A stretch of 64,000 bases of DNA from Skermania sp. ID1734 (GTDB taxonomy: Bacteria > Actinomycetota > Actinomycetes > Mycobacteriales > Mycobacteriaceae). Positions 1-7,803 of this stretch are shown one piece after another (positions within the stretch are counted from its first letter, which is position 1; every line of letters starts with the position of its first letter). Made by a program: the position numbers and the translations under genes. Under the pieces are notes generated by a model, which worked only from the letters and a program-made list of their open reading frames with translations, had not been told where the DNA came from and ran no database searches. The stretch covers positions 248,001-312,000 of the forward strand of contig NZ_VLIY01000001.1 of NCBI RefSeq assembly GCF_007489285.1, written 5' to 3'.

Positions 1-146
1 ATCGCGATGCGGTCCTTCACGCTGCCGCCCGGGTTGAGGTACTCCACCTTCGCGGCAACGAGACCAGCGTTCGGCCCGGCGACCGAGCGAAGCCGCACCA
101 GCGGCGTGTTCCCGATGAGTTCGCTGACGTGATCCGCGATGCGCAT
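1..146 (-). CDS. cbs: Cystathionine beta-synthase, N-terminal fragment
   Basis: The 48 residues visible begin [19 protein letters not shown] and end near GGSVKDRIA. This is the start of a fold-type II PLP enzyme of the cysteine synthase/cystathionine beta-synthase family; the SVKDR segment carries the PLP lysine. The enzyme condenses serine (or an activated serine) with homocysteine in transsulfuration. The gene runs off the left edge, so the regulatory C-terminal domains cannot be checked. It is divergent from fadA3, as I recall for cbs (Rv1077) and fadA3 (Rv1074c) lying close together in M. tuberculosis. CysK or CysM is the alternative, but the sequence and position favour cbs. Confidence 0.8.
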   Translation of the reverse strand, partial: MRIADHVSELIGNTPLVRLRSVAGPNAGLVAAKVEYLNPGGSVKDRIA

Positions 147-282
147 GCACCTATCGTTCCATGTCCGGGTCAGTTCCTTCGCGGGCTGGTTGGCTCCCAC
201 TGAGTCGAACCGGCGTCGACCGTTGTCGGCGCGACCACGTAGATTCGAGGCAACGAACGTCACAAGGCTGTGAGGAGTCCCA

Positions 283-1500
283 ATGCCCGAAGCAGTAATC
301 GTTTCCGCCGCCCGCTCGCCGATCGGTCGCGCCGGCAAGGGCTCGCTGGTGAGCATGCGCCCCGACGACCTCACCGTTCAGATGGTCCGGGCCGCGCTGG
401 ACAAGGTCCCCGCTCTGGATCCGCACGACATCGACGACCTGATCCTCGGCTGCGGCTTGCCCGGCGGCGAGCAGGGCTACAACATGGGCCGCATCGTCGC
501 AGTCGCCCTCGGTTACGACTTCCTGCCCGGCACCACCATCACCCGCTACTGTTCGTCGTCGTTGCAGACCACGCGCATGGCGTTCCACGCCATCAAGGCC
601 GGCGAGGGCGACGTGTTCATCTCCGCCGGGGTCGAGACGGTCTCCCGGTTCGTGAAGGGCAACTCCGACGGCCTGCCGGACACCAAGAACCCGATTTTCG
701 CCGACGCCGAGGAGCGTACGGCCAAGATGGCACAGGGCGGTGTTGACTGGCACGATCCGCGGGAAGACGGCCAACTGCCCGACGCCTACATCGCGATGGG
801 TCAGACCGCCGAGAATGTCGTGAAGCTCACCGGCATTTCCCGCGAGGATCAGGACCGCTGGGGTGTCCGCTCGCAGAACCGCGCGGAGGAGGCCATCAAG
901 AGCGGCCACTTCGAGCGAGAGATCACGCCGGTGACGCTGGCCGACGGCACGGTTGTCGCCAAGGATGACGGTCCCCGTTTTGGCACCACCTACGAGGCGG
1001 TGTCGCAGCTCAAGCCGGTCTTCCGCCCCGACGGCACCGTGACCGCGGGCAATGCCTGCCCGCTCAACGACGGCGCGGCGGCGCTGGTGATCATGAGCGA
1101 CACCAAGGCTCGCGAGTTGGGCCTCACGCCGCTGGCGCGGATTGTGTCCACCGCGGTGACGGGCCTGTCGCCGGAGATCATGGGCCTCGGTCCGATCGAG
1201 GCGTCCCGCAAGGCACTGAAGATCGCCGGCATGACGATCGACGACATCGACCTGGTCGAGATCAACGAGGCGTTCGCCGTGCAGGTCATCGGCTCGGCGC
1301 GGGAACTGAAGATCGACGAGGACAAGCTGAACGTCTCCGGCGGCGCGATCGCGCTCGGCCACCCGTTCGGCATGACCGGCGCGCGAATCACCGCGACACT
1401 GCTCAACAACCTGCAAAGCCACGACAAGCAGTTCGGCCTCGAGACCATGTGCGTCGGCGGTGGGCAGGGTATGGCGATGGTGCTGGAGCGGCTCAGCTAG
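283..1500 (+). CDS. fadA3: Acetyl-CoA acetyltransferase / thiolase
   Basis: A 405-residue thiolase, the same length I recall for M. tuberculosis FadA3. It cleaves 3-ketoacyl-CoA with CoA, or runs in reverse, in beta-oxidation. The nucleophilic cysteine is C90 in TRYCSSS, the catalytic histidine is H360 in [12 protein letters not shown] and the second acid/base cysteine is C390 in CVGGGQG, so all thiolase residues are present. The ATG is preceded by GAGGAG at normal spacing. It converges on the Bax-inhibitor gene, with a strong shared hairpin between the two stops. Confidence 0.93.
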   Translation: MPEAVIVSAARSPIGRAGKGSLVSMRPDDLTVQMVRAALDKVPALDPHDIDDLILGCGLPGGEQGYNMGRIVAVALGYDFLPGTTITRYCSSSLQTTRMAFHAIKAGEGDVFISAGVETVSRFVKGNSDGLPDTKNPIFADAEERTAKMAQGGVDWHDPREDGQLPDAYIAMGQTAENVVKLTGISREDQDRWGVRSQNRAEEAIKSGHFEREITPVTLADGTVVAKDDGPRFGTTYEAVSQLKPVFRPDGTVTAGNACPLNDGAAALVIMSDTKARELGLTPLARIVSTAVTGLSPEIMGLGPIEASRKALKIAGMTIDDIDLVEINEAFAVQVIGSARELKIDEDKLNVSGGAIALGHPFGMTGARITATLLNNLQSHDKQFGLETMCVGGGQGMAMVLERLS

Positions 1501-1572
1501 CTTTCGCTGCGACGAGATCATGGCTATGTAGGCGTGCACCCGCAATTCGACTACTTATCCATGATCTCGGCG

Positions 1573-1622
1573 GAAACACACAAATGGGCGGTCACCATCG
1601 GTGACCGCCCATTGTGTGTTTC
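1573..1622. terminator. Bidirectional terminator-like hairpin
   Basis: A nearly perfect inverted repeat with arms of 24 and 23 bases (one unpaired base) around an ATC loop. The core is GGGCGGTCACC / GGTGACCGCCC and the outer part is GAAACACACA / TGTGTGTTTC. It lies between the stop of fadA3 and the stop of the convergent Bax-inhibitor gene, so it can serve both strands. Confidence 0.85.
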
Positions 1623-1626
1623 TACG

Positions 1627-2478
1627 CTAATCGTTCTGGAAGTAGCTCAGCAGGCGCAGGATCTCGAGGTACAGCCAGACGAGCGTCACCGTCAGGCCCA
1701 GCGCCACACCCCACGCTTGCTTCTCCGGAACGCCCGCGCGGATCATCTTGTCCGCGGCGTCGAAGTCGAGCAGGAAGCTGAACGCTGCGATAGCGATGCA
1801 GACCAGGCTGAAGATGATGGCGACGGTGCCGCCGTCGCGCAGGCCCAGCCCGCCCGGCGTGAAGAAGCTCGCGATAATGTTGCCCAGCGCCAGCACGACC
1901 ACGCCGATGAGCGCACCGATCACCATGCGGGTCAACCGCGGCGTCACCCGGATCGCTCCCGTCTTGTAGACCACGAGCATGCCGGCGAACACACCGAAGG
2001 TGCCCAATACCGCCTGGATGATCAGCGAACTACCGGCCGCGTGACTTCCGCCGAAGCTGACGTTGGCGAACAGGTACGACACAGCGCCCAGGAACAAACC
2101 CTCGGCAACGGCGTAGGCAAGAACGATCGCCGGGTTGTCCATCTTGCGACCGAACGTCGCAATCAGCACAAGCACGAAGCCCACGAGCGCACCGCCGATG
2201 ACCAGCGGCGCAGCCAGCGCGTTGTTTCCGTGCACCAGCACGTACGAGATGATCGCGGAGACAGACAGCACGCCCAACGTGATGCCGGTCTTGGTGACGA
2301 CATCATCGATGGTCATCGCCCGGCCGGTCGGCCGAGCCTGGTACTGCTGCTCCGGGTACTGCTGCTGGCCGTAGGCGTGAGTGAACTGCCCGGCACCGGC
2401 GGTATTCGTGCCGAACGTGGCGTATCCGCCGCTCTGCGCGGGCAGATTGCGGAACACCGGGTTGCTGGTGGTGCGCAC
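1627..2478 (-). CDS. Bax inhibitor-1/YccA family membrane protein
   Basis: About 283 residues with a hydrophilic, glutamine- and tyrosine-rich N-terminal tail of some 55 residues, then seven hydrophobic segments. The end (LYLEILRLLSYFQND) is typical of actinobacterial Bax-inhibitor-1/YccA proteins. It is an integral inner-membrane protein without an established reaction. I chose the GTG at 2478 rather than the ATG three codons upstream because an AGAAGGGA ribosome site lies 8 bases before the GTG, whereas it would touch the ATG. It corresponds in context to M. tuberculosis Rv1072. Confidence 0.9.
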   Translation of the reverse strand: MRTTSNPVFRNLPAQSGGYATFGTNTAGAGQFTHAYGQQQYPEQQYQARPTGRAMTIDDVVTKTGITLGVLSVSAIISYVLVHGNNALAAPLVIGGALVGFVLVLIATFGRKMDNPAIVLAYAVAEGLFLGAVSYLFANVSFGGSHAAGSSLIIQAVLGTFGVFAGMLVVYKTGAIRVTPRLTRMVIGALIGVVVLALGNIIASFFTPGGLGLRDGGTVAIIFSLVCIAIAAFSFLLDFDAADKMIRAGVPEKQAWGVALGLTVTLVWLYLEILRLLSYFQND

Positions 2479-2645
2479 CGTGCACATCCCTTCTGTGGTA
2501 GGCCACCCCGAGGAGGCGTCTCGTCCAATTCAACGACCGGAAGGCAAGACAAGTTCCCGTCGCAAGTTCGGACAATTCGGACTCTACCGTGCGCTCTGCC
2601 ACTCCGGCAGGTGTACCGACGCCGCGCGCCGGGAACCACCCTTAG

Positions 2646-2867
2646 GTGAGCACACCAGAACCGACCGACGACATCACTTCGGAGCTGCTCGAGCAGAGCG
2701 AGGGGCTGGATTCCGACGAGATTCCCTCCAGCGACGACGGCGATGACACCGTCGACCCACCCGAGGGGTGGAGTGAGGCGAACCGCTACGGCACCACGGA
2801 GCGGGAAGCCGAACTTGGCGAAAGCCTCGACCGCAAGCTGGCGAGCGAGGAGCCTGACGTCATCTGA
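2646..2867 (+). CDS. DUF5709 family small acidic protein
   Basis: A 73-residue, very acidic protein. Its C-terminal half (PPEGW, RYGTTEREAELGESLD, LASEEPDV) matches the pattern I know for DUF5709 proteins of actinobacteria. No membrane segment, signal or catalytic motif is visible and the function is unknown. It starts at GTG. Its last 8 bases overlap the 3' end of the convergent methyltransferase gene. Confidence 0.75.
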   Translation: MSTPEPTDDITSELLEQSEGLDSDEIPSSDDGDDTVDPPEGWSEANRYGTTEREAELGESLDRKLASEEPDVI

Positions 2868-3981
2868 CTGACCGGGTCACAGTGAATTTGCCGTTCCGCC
2901 CGATCACCGTCGTGGGACCCACCGTCTCGGCAAGCACGCGACGGTAGTTCAAATGCCTGTTGAAGACGGTCCACAGTTCGCCACCGGTTCGCAGAACCCG
3001 TCGCGCCGCCGAGAACATTGCCAGCGCCGCACCGGTGTGCACGGTTGCGCCCACATGAAATGGTGGGTTGCAGACGATGAGGTCAACCGACGCGTCTGGC
3101 CGTCCGTCGAGCAGGTTCGCGTGAACGGCGTCGATCTCGGCGTCGTTGCGGGCTGCGGTCGCACTGGTCGACACGACGGCGGCGCGGGAATTGTCGTAGG
3201 CGGCGATCGAAGCGTGCGGTCGAGAAAGCGCCAGCTTCGTTGCGAGAATGCCGGTACCGCAGCCTAAGTCGATCACATCGCGCGCCTCCGGATGCATGCG
3301 CGAGAGGAACCCGAGCAGGAACCGAGTACCGATATCGAGGCCAGCGCCACGGAATGCGCCCCCGTGGGCGGCAACGACAATGCCGAGGTCTGTGAGCTCG
3401 GCGACCTCGGGAAAACTCGATTTCCCGACCGGCTTTGCCCCACGCGCGACGATCACCCGCGATTTCTGCCGGCCCCGGCCCGCCTGGACGTCCGCGAAGC
3501 ACTCCGCTAGCACCGCATTCATTGCGGGCGACATGTGCTTGTCGCGACCGCCGGCATAAATAACGGCCTCAGGGGCGTAGCGCGCCACAGTTTCGGCAAT
3601 CTCTGCCAATTGGGCCAGGCTGCGTGGCAGCCGAACGAGTACCACCGATGCGCCGTCGAGCAGATCGGCGTCCAGCCGACACCGCCGATAGCGCTCGCCA
3701 AGTCCCAACCGGGCGGCGTTAGCGTCCAACGCCTGCTCGCTGGTCGCCAAATCTTGGTAAACCCGAAGGCTCGGTAGGCCGAAGCGATACGCGGCCCCCA
3801 GCGTCAGAGCGCCATAGTTGTCATTGAGTACGGCGACATCTGCGGCGCCGGGCGCTATCGCTTCGGCCGCTGAATCGAGGATAAGCCGGTCCGCGGCGTC
3901 GACCGCGAACAGATTCGGCGCCTCGATGTCGGGATGACGCCGCAGATCGGCCAACAACTCCTCGGTGCTCACCGCGCCCAT
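2860..3981 (-). CDS. RsmC/RlmG-type class I SAM methyltransferase
   Basis: 373 residues in two halves. The N-terminal half is a degenerate methyltransferase-like domain. The C-terminal half has the SAM site DLGCGTG (about 238-244) and the amino-group methyltransferase motif NPPFH (305-309). This two-domain layout is that of RsmC (16S rRNA G1207) and RlmG (23S rRNA G1835) guanine-N2 methyltransferases, so a large-scale rRNA modification role is expected. Which rRNA it modifies cannot be told from sequence alone. The start could also be the GTG four codons in. Confidence 0.85.
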   Translation of the reverse strand: MGAVSTEELLADLRRHPDIEAPNLFAVDAADRLILDSAAEAIAPGAADVAVLNDNYGALTLGAAYRFGLPSLRVYQDLATSEQALDANAARLGLGERYRRCRLDADLLDGASVVLVRLPRSLAQLAEIAETVARYAPEAVIYAGGRDKHMSPAMNAVLAECFADVQAGRGRQKSRVIVARGAKPVGKSSFPEVAELTDLGIVVAAHGGAFRGAGLDIGTRFLLGFLSRMHPEARDVIDLGCGTGILATKLALSRPHASIAAYDNSRAAVVSTSATAARNDAEIDAVHANLLDGRPDASVDLIVCNPPFHVGATVHTGAALAMFSAARRVLRTGGELWTVFNRHLNYRRVLAETVGPTTVIGRNGKFTVTRSVR

Positions 3982-4007
3982 TCTCGCGTGCGCGCGGTGA
4001 GCCGGGG

Positions 4008-4136
4008 TTAGTGGCTGCCCTGCCGGTTCAGGACGGCGTTGCGTTCACGTGCCCGAAAGTCGAGGTCCGACTTGTCATGCAGCAATGCCAAGCCAGCGAC
4101 GCCAGCAACGACGGCGGCAATAATGAGTACGTTCAT
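4008..4136 (-). CDS. 42-residue single-helix membrane miniprotein
   Basis: A short ORF encoding 42 residues that starts MNVLIIAAVVAGVAGLALLH, one uninterrupted hydrophobic helix, followed by a charged tail (DKSDLDFRARERNAVL). A strong GGGAGGGG ribosome site lies 7-8 bases before the ATG. The helix-plus-charged-tail layout suggests a membrane-anchored small protein with a cytoplasmic tail. I do not recognise a family. The upstream neighbour on the same strand is absent, so it would be transcribed from the 100-bp gap it shares with the dienelactone hydrolase. Confidence 0.65.
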   Translation of the reverse strand: MNVLIIAAVVAGVAGLALLHDKSDLDFRARERNAVLNRQGSH

Positions 4137-4245
4137 GACTCATCCCCTCCCTGAAAGGCTCCCAGTACCGCTGGTATACAGAACCGAGGGTACCGCGTAA
4201 GTTGTTGGGTAAACCGTGCGCTCGATCACATCCGAAGGGACGCCC

Positions 4246-4950
4246 GTGACAACCATCGACATCGACACTCCAGACGGCACTATCGAGGGCCTGCTCACGC
4301 AGCCATCGAGCGGCAGCGGACCGTGGCCGGGGGTCGTCGTCATTCACGACATGCTCGGCTACAACAGCGACATCAAGGCCATCTCCGAACGGATCGCAGC
4401 GCAGGGCTACGTCGTCATCACTCCGAATCTGTACTCCCGCGGCGGTCCGGCGCGCTGTATCCCGGGGGTCATGCGCGATCTGCTGACCAAACGCGGTCGC
4501 GCGCTCGACGACATCATGGCGACGCGTGAACACCTACTCGGCCTGGCCGAATGCAACGGCACCGTGGGCATAGTCGGCTTCTGCATGGGCGGACAGTTCG
4601 CTTTGGTCATGTCCCCCAAGGGCTTTGGCGCGTCCGCGCCGTTTTACGGGGTGCCGCTACCCCGCTCGCTCAGCGAGACGCTCGACGGCGCCTGCCCGAT
4701 CGTCGCGAGCTTCGGCGGGCGCGACCCGGCCGGCATCGGCGCGCCGCAACGGCTGCAGAAAGTGTTGACAGACAAGGGCATTGAGCACGACATCAAGACG
4801 TATGCCGGTGCGGGCCACAGCTTCGCGAACAAGCTGCCCGCTCAACCGCTGCTGCGCATCGCAGGCTTCGCCTACAACGAGGAAGCAACCGAGGACGCGT
4901 GGCGGCGGGTGTTCGCGTTCTTCGACCGGCACCTGCGCAAGTCGGCATGA
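4246..4950 (+). CDS. Dienelactone hydrolase family protein
   Basis: About 234 residues with the alpha/beta-hydrolase fold and the DLH signature GFCMGG, giving nucleophile C113, with D160 in GGRDPAG and H191 in GAGHSFAN completing the triad. Dienelactone hydrolases open lactones in chlorocatechol degradation, but most mycobacterial members have unknown substrates. I prefer GTG 4246 (GAAGGGA six bases upstream; start reads MTTIDIDTPDGT) over the GTG at 4216. It converges on the transglycosylase gene across the hairpin repeats. Confidence 0.9.
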   Translation: MTTIDIDTPDGTIEGLLTQPSSGSGPWPGVVVIHDMLGYNSDIKAISERIAAQGYVVITPNLYSRGGPARCIPGVMRDLLTKRGRALDDIMATREHLLGLAECNGTVGIVGFCMGGQFALVMSPKGFGASAPFYGVPLPRSLSETLDGACPIVASFGGRDPAGIGAPQRLQKVLTDKGIEHDIKTYAGAGHSFANKLPAQPLLRIAGFAYNEEATEDAWRRVFAFFDRHLRKSA

Positions 4951-4962
4951 GCGGGGCCCCGC

Positions 4963-5075
4963 GCCTACGTCAGTAGGCCGAATCGACGCCCAGGCCTACG
5001 TCAGTAGGCCGATATTCACGCCCAGGCCTACGTCAGTAGGCCGATATCCACGCCCAGGCCTACGTCAGTAGGCCG
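4963..5075. repeat. Four-copy hairpin tandem repeat (31-32 bp period)
   Basis: The 18-base core GCCTACGTCAGTAGGCCG occurs four times, starting at 4963, 4994, 5026 and 5058. Spacers are near-identical (AATCGAC or ATATYCAC followed by GCCCAG). Each core can fold as GCCTAC-GTCA-GTAGGC. The fourth copy encodes the last residues (SAY) and stop of the transglycosylase gene on the minus strand; the others look like duplicated copies of this gene end placed downstream of it. Confidence 0.9.
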
Positions 5076-5646
5076 AATCGACATTGTCGATGGACCCGTA
5101 CATGCTCGCCGCGTAGTTGCAGGCGGCGACGATGTTGGCGACCGGGTCGTAGATGTTCCACGAGGTGCCGTCGATGTGGAAGGCGGCGAAGGTGGGGTCG
5201 ATGACCTGCAGCAGGCCCTTGGACGGGATGCCGGCGGCGGCGTTGGAGTCGTAGAGGTTGATGGCCTGCGGGTTGCCGGTCGACTCGCGCATCACGTTGC
5301 GCATGATTCCGTCGTAGCTGGCCGGGATGTTGTGGGCGTGCAGGATGTCCAGCGCCTGGCGGATCCAGCCGTCGAGGTTGTCCGGGTAGACCGGCGCGGG
5401 CGGCGGAACCGGGGCGGGCAGCGGCGCGGGCGCCGGCGCGACGGCCGGAACGGGAGCCGGCGCAGGCGCGGGAGCCACGTGCTGGACGACGGCCATCGGC
5501 GCGACGTTCTCCGAGGCGGCGTGGCTGGTTGGCGCCATCGTCGAGACGGCGACGACACCGAGCACCGCGGCGCCGGCGGTACCGGCGGCGGTTCGGGCAG
5601 ACATACGCATGGAGGCGCCCAGCAGGGACAGCGCAGAAGCAGACAT
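5065..5646 (-). CDS. Secreted lytic-transglycosylase-like (SLT) protein
   Basis: 193 residues: a signal sequence (hydrophobic to about residue 44, ending SHAA), an Ala/Pro-rich linker (about 55-86), then an SLT/lysozyme-like domain. E121 in MRESTG is the expected catalytic glutamate, and the downstream SKGLLQVIDPTFAAFH and YDPVANIVAACNYAASMYGS motifs are typical of this family. It should cleave or remodel peptidoglycan outside the membrane, like the Rpf-related proteins. AAGGAA lies 9 bases before the ATG. A long gene-free region precedes it. Confidence 0.85.
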   Translation of the reverse strand: MSASALSLLGASMRMSARTAAGTAGAAVLGVVAVSTMAPTSHAASENVAPMAVVQHVAPAPAPAPVPAVAPAPAPLPAPVPPPAPVYPDNLDGWIRQALDILHAHNIPASYDGIMRNVMRESTGNPQAINLYDSNAAAGIPSKGLLQVIDPTFAAFHIDGTSWNIYDPVANIVAACNYAASMYGSIDNVDSAY

Positions 5647-6219
5647 GACAGGGATTTCCTTATCGGGATTTCGACCGGCGTCACCGGTTGCAGGCAGCGA
5701 AGATCCACGGCGGATGCGATCGGCACTCGCCGACGCCGCGTGCAGTTATGAATGGACTGTTTGAGAAGGGGCAGGTGCCCCGTCGGCATGCGCAGCTCGG
5801 GCGGCAGCCGACTTAGCAATCGGCTGGTAATTCTCCTCCGGGCGTTGCGCATGCGGAATTGATCCGCATAATCAGCAACAACTCCTTGTGTTTGCCAGAC
5901 GCTTGTACGTTTTTCGGTTGATCACAGAATGATTGCGCTCGGTTAACAGCAGGTGAACGAAACCCGAACGGCCGGTGACGGAGCCTCTAGTTGATCTTGC
6001 CGCCAACGAGTAAACAGCGCATCTACCAGCAGAAACGCGCTCGCTCTTGCCATGATGCAGTTCACAGAACCGATATGTGGTATTGCGCGCGAGCCCGATG
6101 AATTTCGCTTTTTCCGAGGAGTCAGAACGCGGGCGAAAGGAAACGATTCACGCGTGACCGCAGTTTGCTAGCGCATAGCTTCGCCGCCGAAAGGTAACTG
6201 CCGACACTCCCCTGGCGCT
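5647..6219. other. Long intergenic region upstream of the transglycosylase gene
   Basis: About 570 bases without a convincing gene on either strand. On the minus strand it should carry the promoter and leader of the transglycosylase. Visible structure: CAGCCGA-N8-TCGGCTG at 5805-5826 and GGGGC-AGGT-GCCCC at 5768-5781, both within the presumed leader. I looked for the c-di-AMP (ydaO) riboswitch known upstream of actinobacterial rpf genes and did not recognise its conserved segments. Confidence 0.5.
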
Positions 6220-6245
6220 GTTTGAAAATCCGGCCACAGGGGTAT
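6220..6245 (+). promoter_or_regulatory. SigF-type promoter of the partner-switching operon
   Basis: GTTT at 6220-6223, then exactly 16 bases, then GGGTAT at 6240-6245. This is a full match to the mycobacterial SigF consensus as I know it (GTTT-N15-17-GGGTA). Transcription would begin near 6251-6253, just upstream of the GAAGGG ribosome site of the first gene. It makes the operon a member of the SigF regulon it appears to regulate. Confidence 0.8.
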
Positions 6246-6275
6246 GAGGCGGCGGGGCAAGAAGGGATGGATGGG

Positions 6276-6443
6276 ATGCAGCAGGTTCAGAACGCTTCAA
6301 TCGCTGGGAGTGCAGTCATCGACGGCGCCGCTATTGACAGCGGCCAGTCCGGCACAACCGAACCCTGGAGTCTCAGTACCGCCGAGCTGAAGGACCGACT
6401 CGCCCAGATGTTTGATTACTCGGGCCCGGAGCGACGTCCGTGA
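6276..6443 (+). CDS. 55-residue hypothetical protein, first gene of the stress operon
   Basis: Starts MQQVQNAS and ends MFDYSGPERRP, with one predicted helix (STAELKDRLAQMF). GAAGGG lies 9 bases before ATG 6276; ATG 6267 is possible but touches the ribosome site, and any start before about 6250 would fall inside the SigF promoter. Its stop overlaps the start of the first STAS gene (GTGA). I recognise no family. Its position as first cistron suggests a small regulator or adaptor of the partner-switching module, but that is inference only. Confidence 0.65.
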   Translation: MQQVQNASIAGSAVIDGAAIDSGQSGTTEPWSLSTAELKDRLAQMFDYSGPERRP

Positions 6444-6820
6444 CGCACACGCATGCTGGATTCACGGTGGAGTCGAAACAGTGCCGGGCACATGTCGAGA
6501 AGCTCGGAAACTTGGCGATCGTCGAGGTCAGTGGGGCTGTCGACCTCGGCACCGCGAGCATCCTCGAGGCCGCAATCACCAAGGCGATCGGACTGCGCCC
6601 CAGGGGTGTGGTCGTCGATCTGGCCGCGGTGGATTTTCTGGCGTCGGCCGGAATGACGGTGCTGCTCGACGGTCATCAGCGCATGGGTGAACCGGGTCGT
6701 TTCGCGGTGACGGCGAGCGGCTCACCCGCGGTCCGGGTCATGAAGCTGGTTCAGCTCGACTACACGATCCCGATTTATCACAGCCGAAAAGCGGCCATCG
6801 AAGCCCTGCGCTCGGCGTGA
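6440..6820 (+). CDS. STAS-domain anti-sigma factor antagonist (first of two)
   Basis: 126 residues with one STAS domain. The family's phosphorylated serine motif is DFLASAGM, with S69 at the position of B. subtilis RsbV S56. Unphosphorylated STAS proteins bind an RsbW-type kinase and release its sigma factor; the kinase inactivates them by phosphorylation. The gene overlaps both neighbours by 4 bp, so translation is probably coupled with the kinase that follows. The alternative is binding to another anti-sigma factor elsewhere in the genome. Confidence 0.88.
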   Translation: MTHTHAGFTVESKQCRAHVEKLGNLAIVEVSGAVDLGTASILEAAITKAIGLRPRGVVVDLAAVDFLASAGMTVLLDGHQRMGEPGRFAVTASGSPAVRVMKLVQLDYTIPIYHSRKAAIEALRSA

Positions 6821-7245
6821 CCGCCGGTTTGGTATCCGACGACATGGCGCAAGCATCGGGGTCCAGCTTTGCCGTCCGTGCAGAGGCGACCCCCGCGAAG
6901 GTCGCGGAAACCCGAAACCGCCTGCGCGACTGGGCGATAGAAAACAAGGTTGACGCCCAGACAGTCAACGACATGGTGTTGGCCACCTACGAGGCCCTGG
7001 CCAACGTCGTAGAGCACGCCTACGGTGGCAGAACCGGCGTGTTCCTGGTCCGCGCGCTGGCACACCGGGACCAACTCATCGTTCGGGTGCAAGACTCCGG
7101 GTGTTGGACCACCCCGAAGCGGGCGACGAACGGGCTACGCGGGCGGGGTATCGAGCTCATGAAGGCGCTCGCACAGCAGATCGACGTTCGGGGGGCGGAG
7201 ACTGGAACAGAGATCGAACTGCGCTGGTCTACCGCGGATGTGTGA
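6817..7245 (+). CDS. RsbW-type anti-sigma factor serine kinase
   Basis: 142 residues forming a GHKL (HATPase_c_2) domain with N-box YEALANVVEHAY, G1 box DSGCW and G2 box GRGIELMKAL. Such proteins bind sigma factors and phosphorylate STAS antagonists on serine. I recall RsbW3 of M. smegmatis acting as a kinase for RsfB rather than as a sigma-factor binder; this gene, next to an RsfB-like STAS gene, may do the same. Its stop lies inside the first copy of a 48-bp tandem duplication. Confidence 0.88.
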   Translation: MTAGLVSDDMAQASGSSFAVRAEATPAKVAETRNRLRDWAIENKVDAQTVNDMVLATYEALANVVEHAYGGRTGVFLVRALAHRDQLIVRVQDSGCWTTPKRATNGLRGRGIELMKALAQQIDVRGAETGTEIELRWSTADV

Positions 7246-7327
7246 CACGGTATCCGCGACGTCGGGTACTGTGACGACGCCGCGGATGTGTGACACGGTA
7301 TCCGCGACGTCGGGTACTGTGACGACG
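7232..7327. repeat. Perfect 48-bp tandem duplication
   Basis: Two identical adjacent 48-base copies at 7232-7279 and 7280-7327. Copy one holds the last four codons and stop of the RsbW gene; copy two repeats this gene end within the leader of the next STAS gene. Each copy contains GGTATCC-CGACGTCG-GGTAC-like half dyads around the palindrome CGACGTCG. Confidence 0.95.
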
Positions 7328-7419
7328 TCCCGCCGGTTGAGCTCACAGCCGCGTTTAGCGCGCACTGCGATCCGCAGATTCAGCGCCCCCAGGAAATGCA
7401 CGCGGAGGAGGCACGTGGA

Positions 7420-7803
7420 GTGACTCGGTTCGATGCGGGTGTAGAGGAAACCCCGGACTTTCGTATCGAAGCTGCCAACGTCAACGGCATCACCGTTTTG
7501 TCGCTGGTGGGCGCGCTCGACATGGTGACCGCTCCGGAACTGAGCAAAGCCATCGAAGCCGCGCAATATCAGCGCCCAAGCGGTTTGATCATCGATATGT
7601 CCCAAGTCGATTTTTTGTCGTCCTCAGGTATGAGTGCACTGGTCGCGGCGCAGCAGGAGTTTGGCGACGAGGTCCGTTTTTGTGTCGTCGCGGACGGTCC
7701 GGCCACGAGCCGGCCGATGCGGTTGATCGGCCTCGATGAGCAACTCGCCCTTTTTGCGACACTCGATGACGCCCTGGCCGATATCGGAGCAGCGGATCGG
7801 TGA
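7420..7803 (+). CDS. RsfB-like STAS anti-anti-sigma factor (second of two)
   Basis: 127 residues with a STAS domain and phosphoserine motif DFLSSSGM (S68 at the RsbV S56 position). The C-terminal run RPMRLIGLDEQLALFATLDD closely resembles M. tuberculosis RsfB (Rv3687c), an antagonist in the SigF system. GTG 7420 is chosen because GGAGGAGG lies 9 bases upstream; the in-frame ATG 24 bases earlier has no such site. It overlaps the phosphatase start by 4 bp, fitting a substrate and phosphatase pair. Confidence 0.85.
   Translation: MTRFDAGVEETPDFRIEAANVNGITVLSLVGALDMVTAPELSKAIEAAQYQRPSGLIIDMSQVDFLSSSGMSALVAAQQEFGDEVRFCVVADGPATSRPMRLIGLDEQLALFATLDDALADIGAADR

Noticed and set aside
175-225. SOS box upstream of fadA3/cbs (TCGAACCGGCGTCGAC)
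   Set aside because: Second half site agrees at only four of six positions; no supporting promoter arrangement.
151-1545. Long minus-strand reading frame opposite fadA3
   Set aside because: Arg/His/Asp-rich antisense frame in a high-GC gene; the plus-strand thiolase has full catalytic motifs.
4963-5075. CRISPR array
   Set aside because: Core repeats have near-identical spacers of 13-14 bases, far shorter than CRISPR spacers, and no cas genes are present.
5647-5960. c-di-AMP (ydaO) riboswitch before the transglycosylase gene
   Set aside because: The conserved ydaO segments were not recognisable on the minus strand.
6222-6275. TTG start giving a 73-residue version of the first operon protein
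   Set aside because: It lies inside the SigF promoter, so the codon would not be in the mRNA.
7244-7269. SigF promoter inside the 48-bp repeats (GGGTAC element)
   Set aside because: No GTTT-like -35 at 15-17 bases upstream in either copy.
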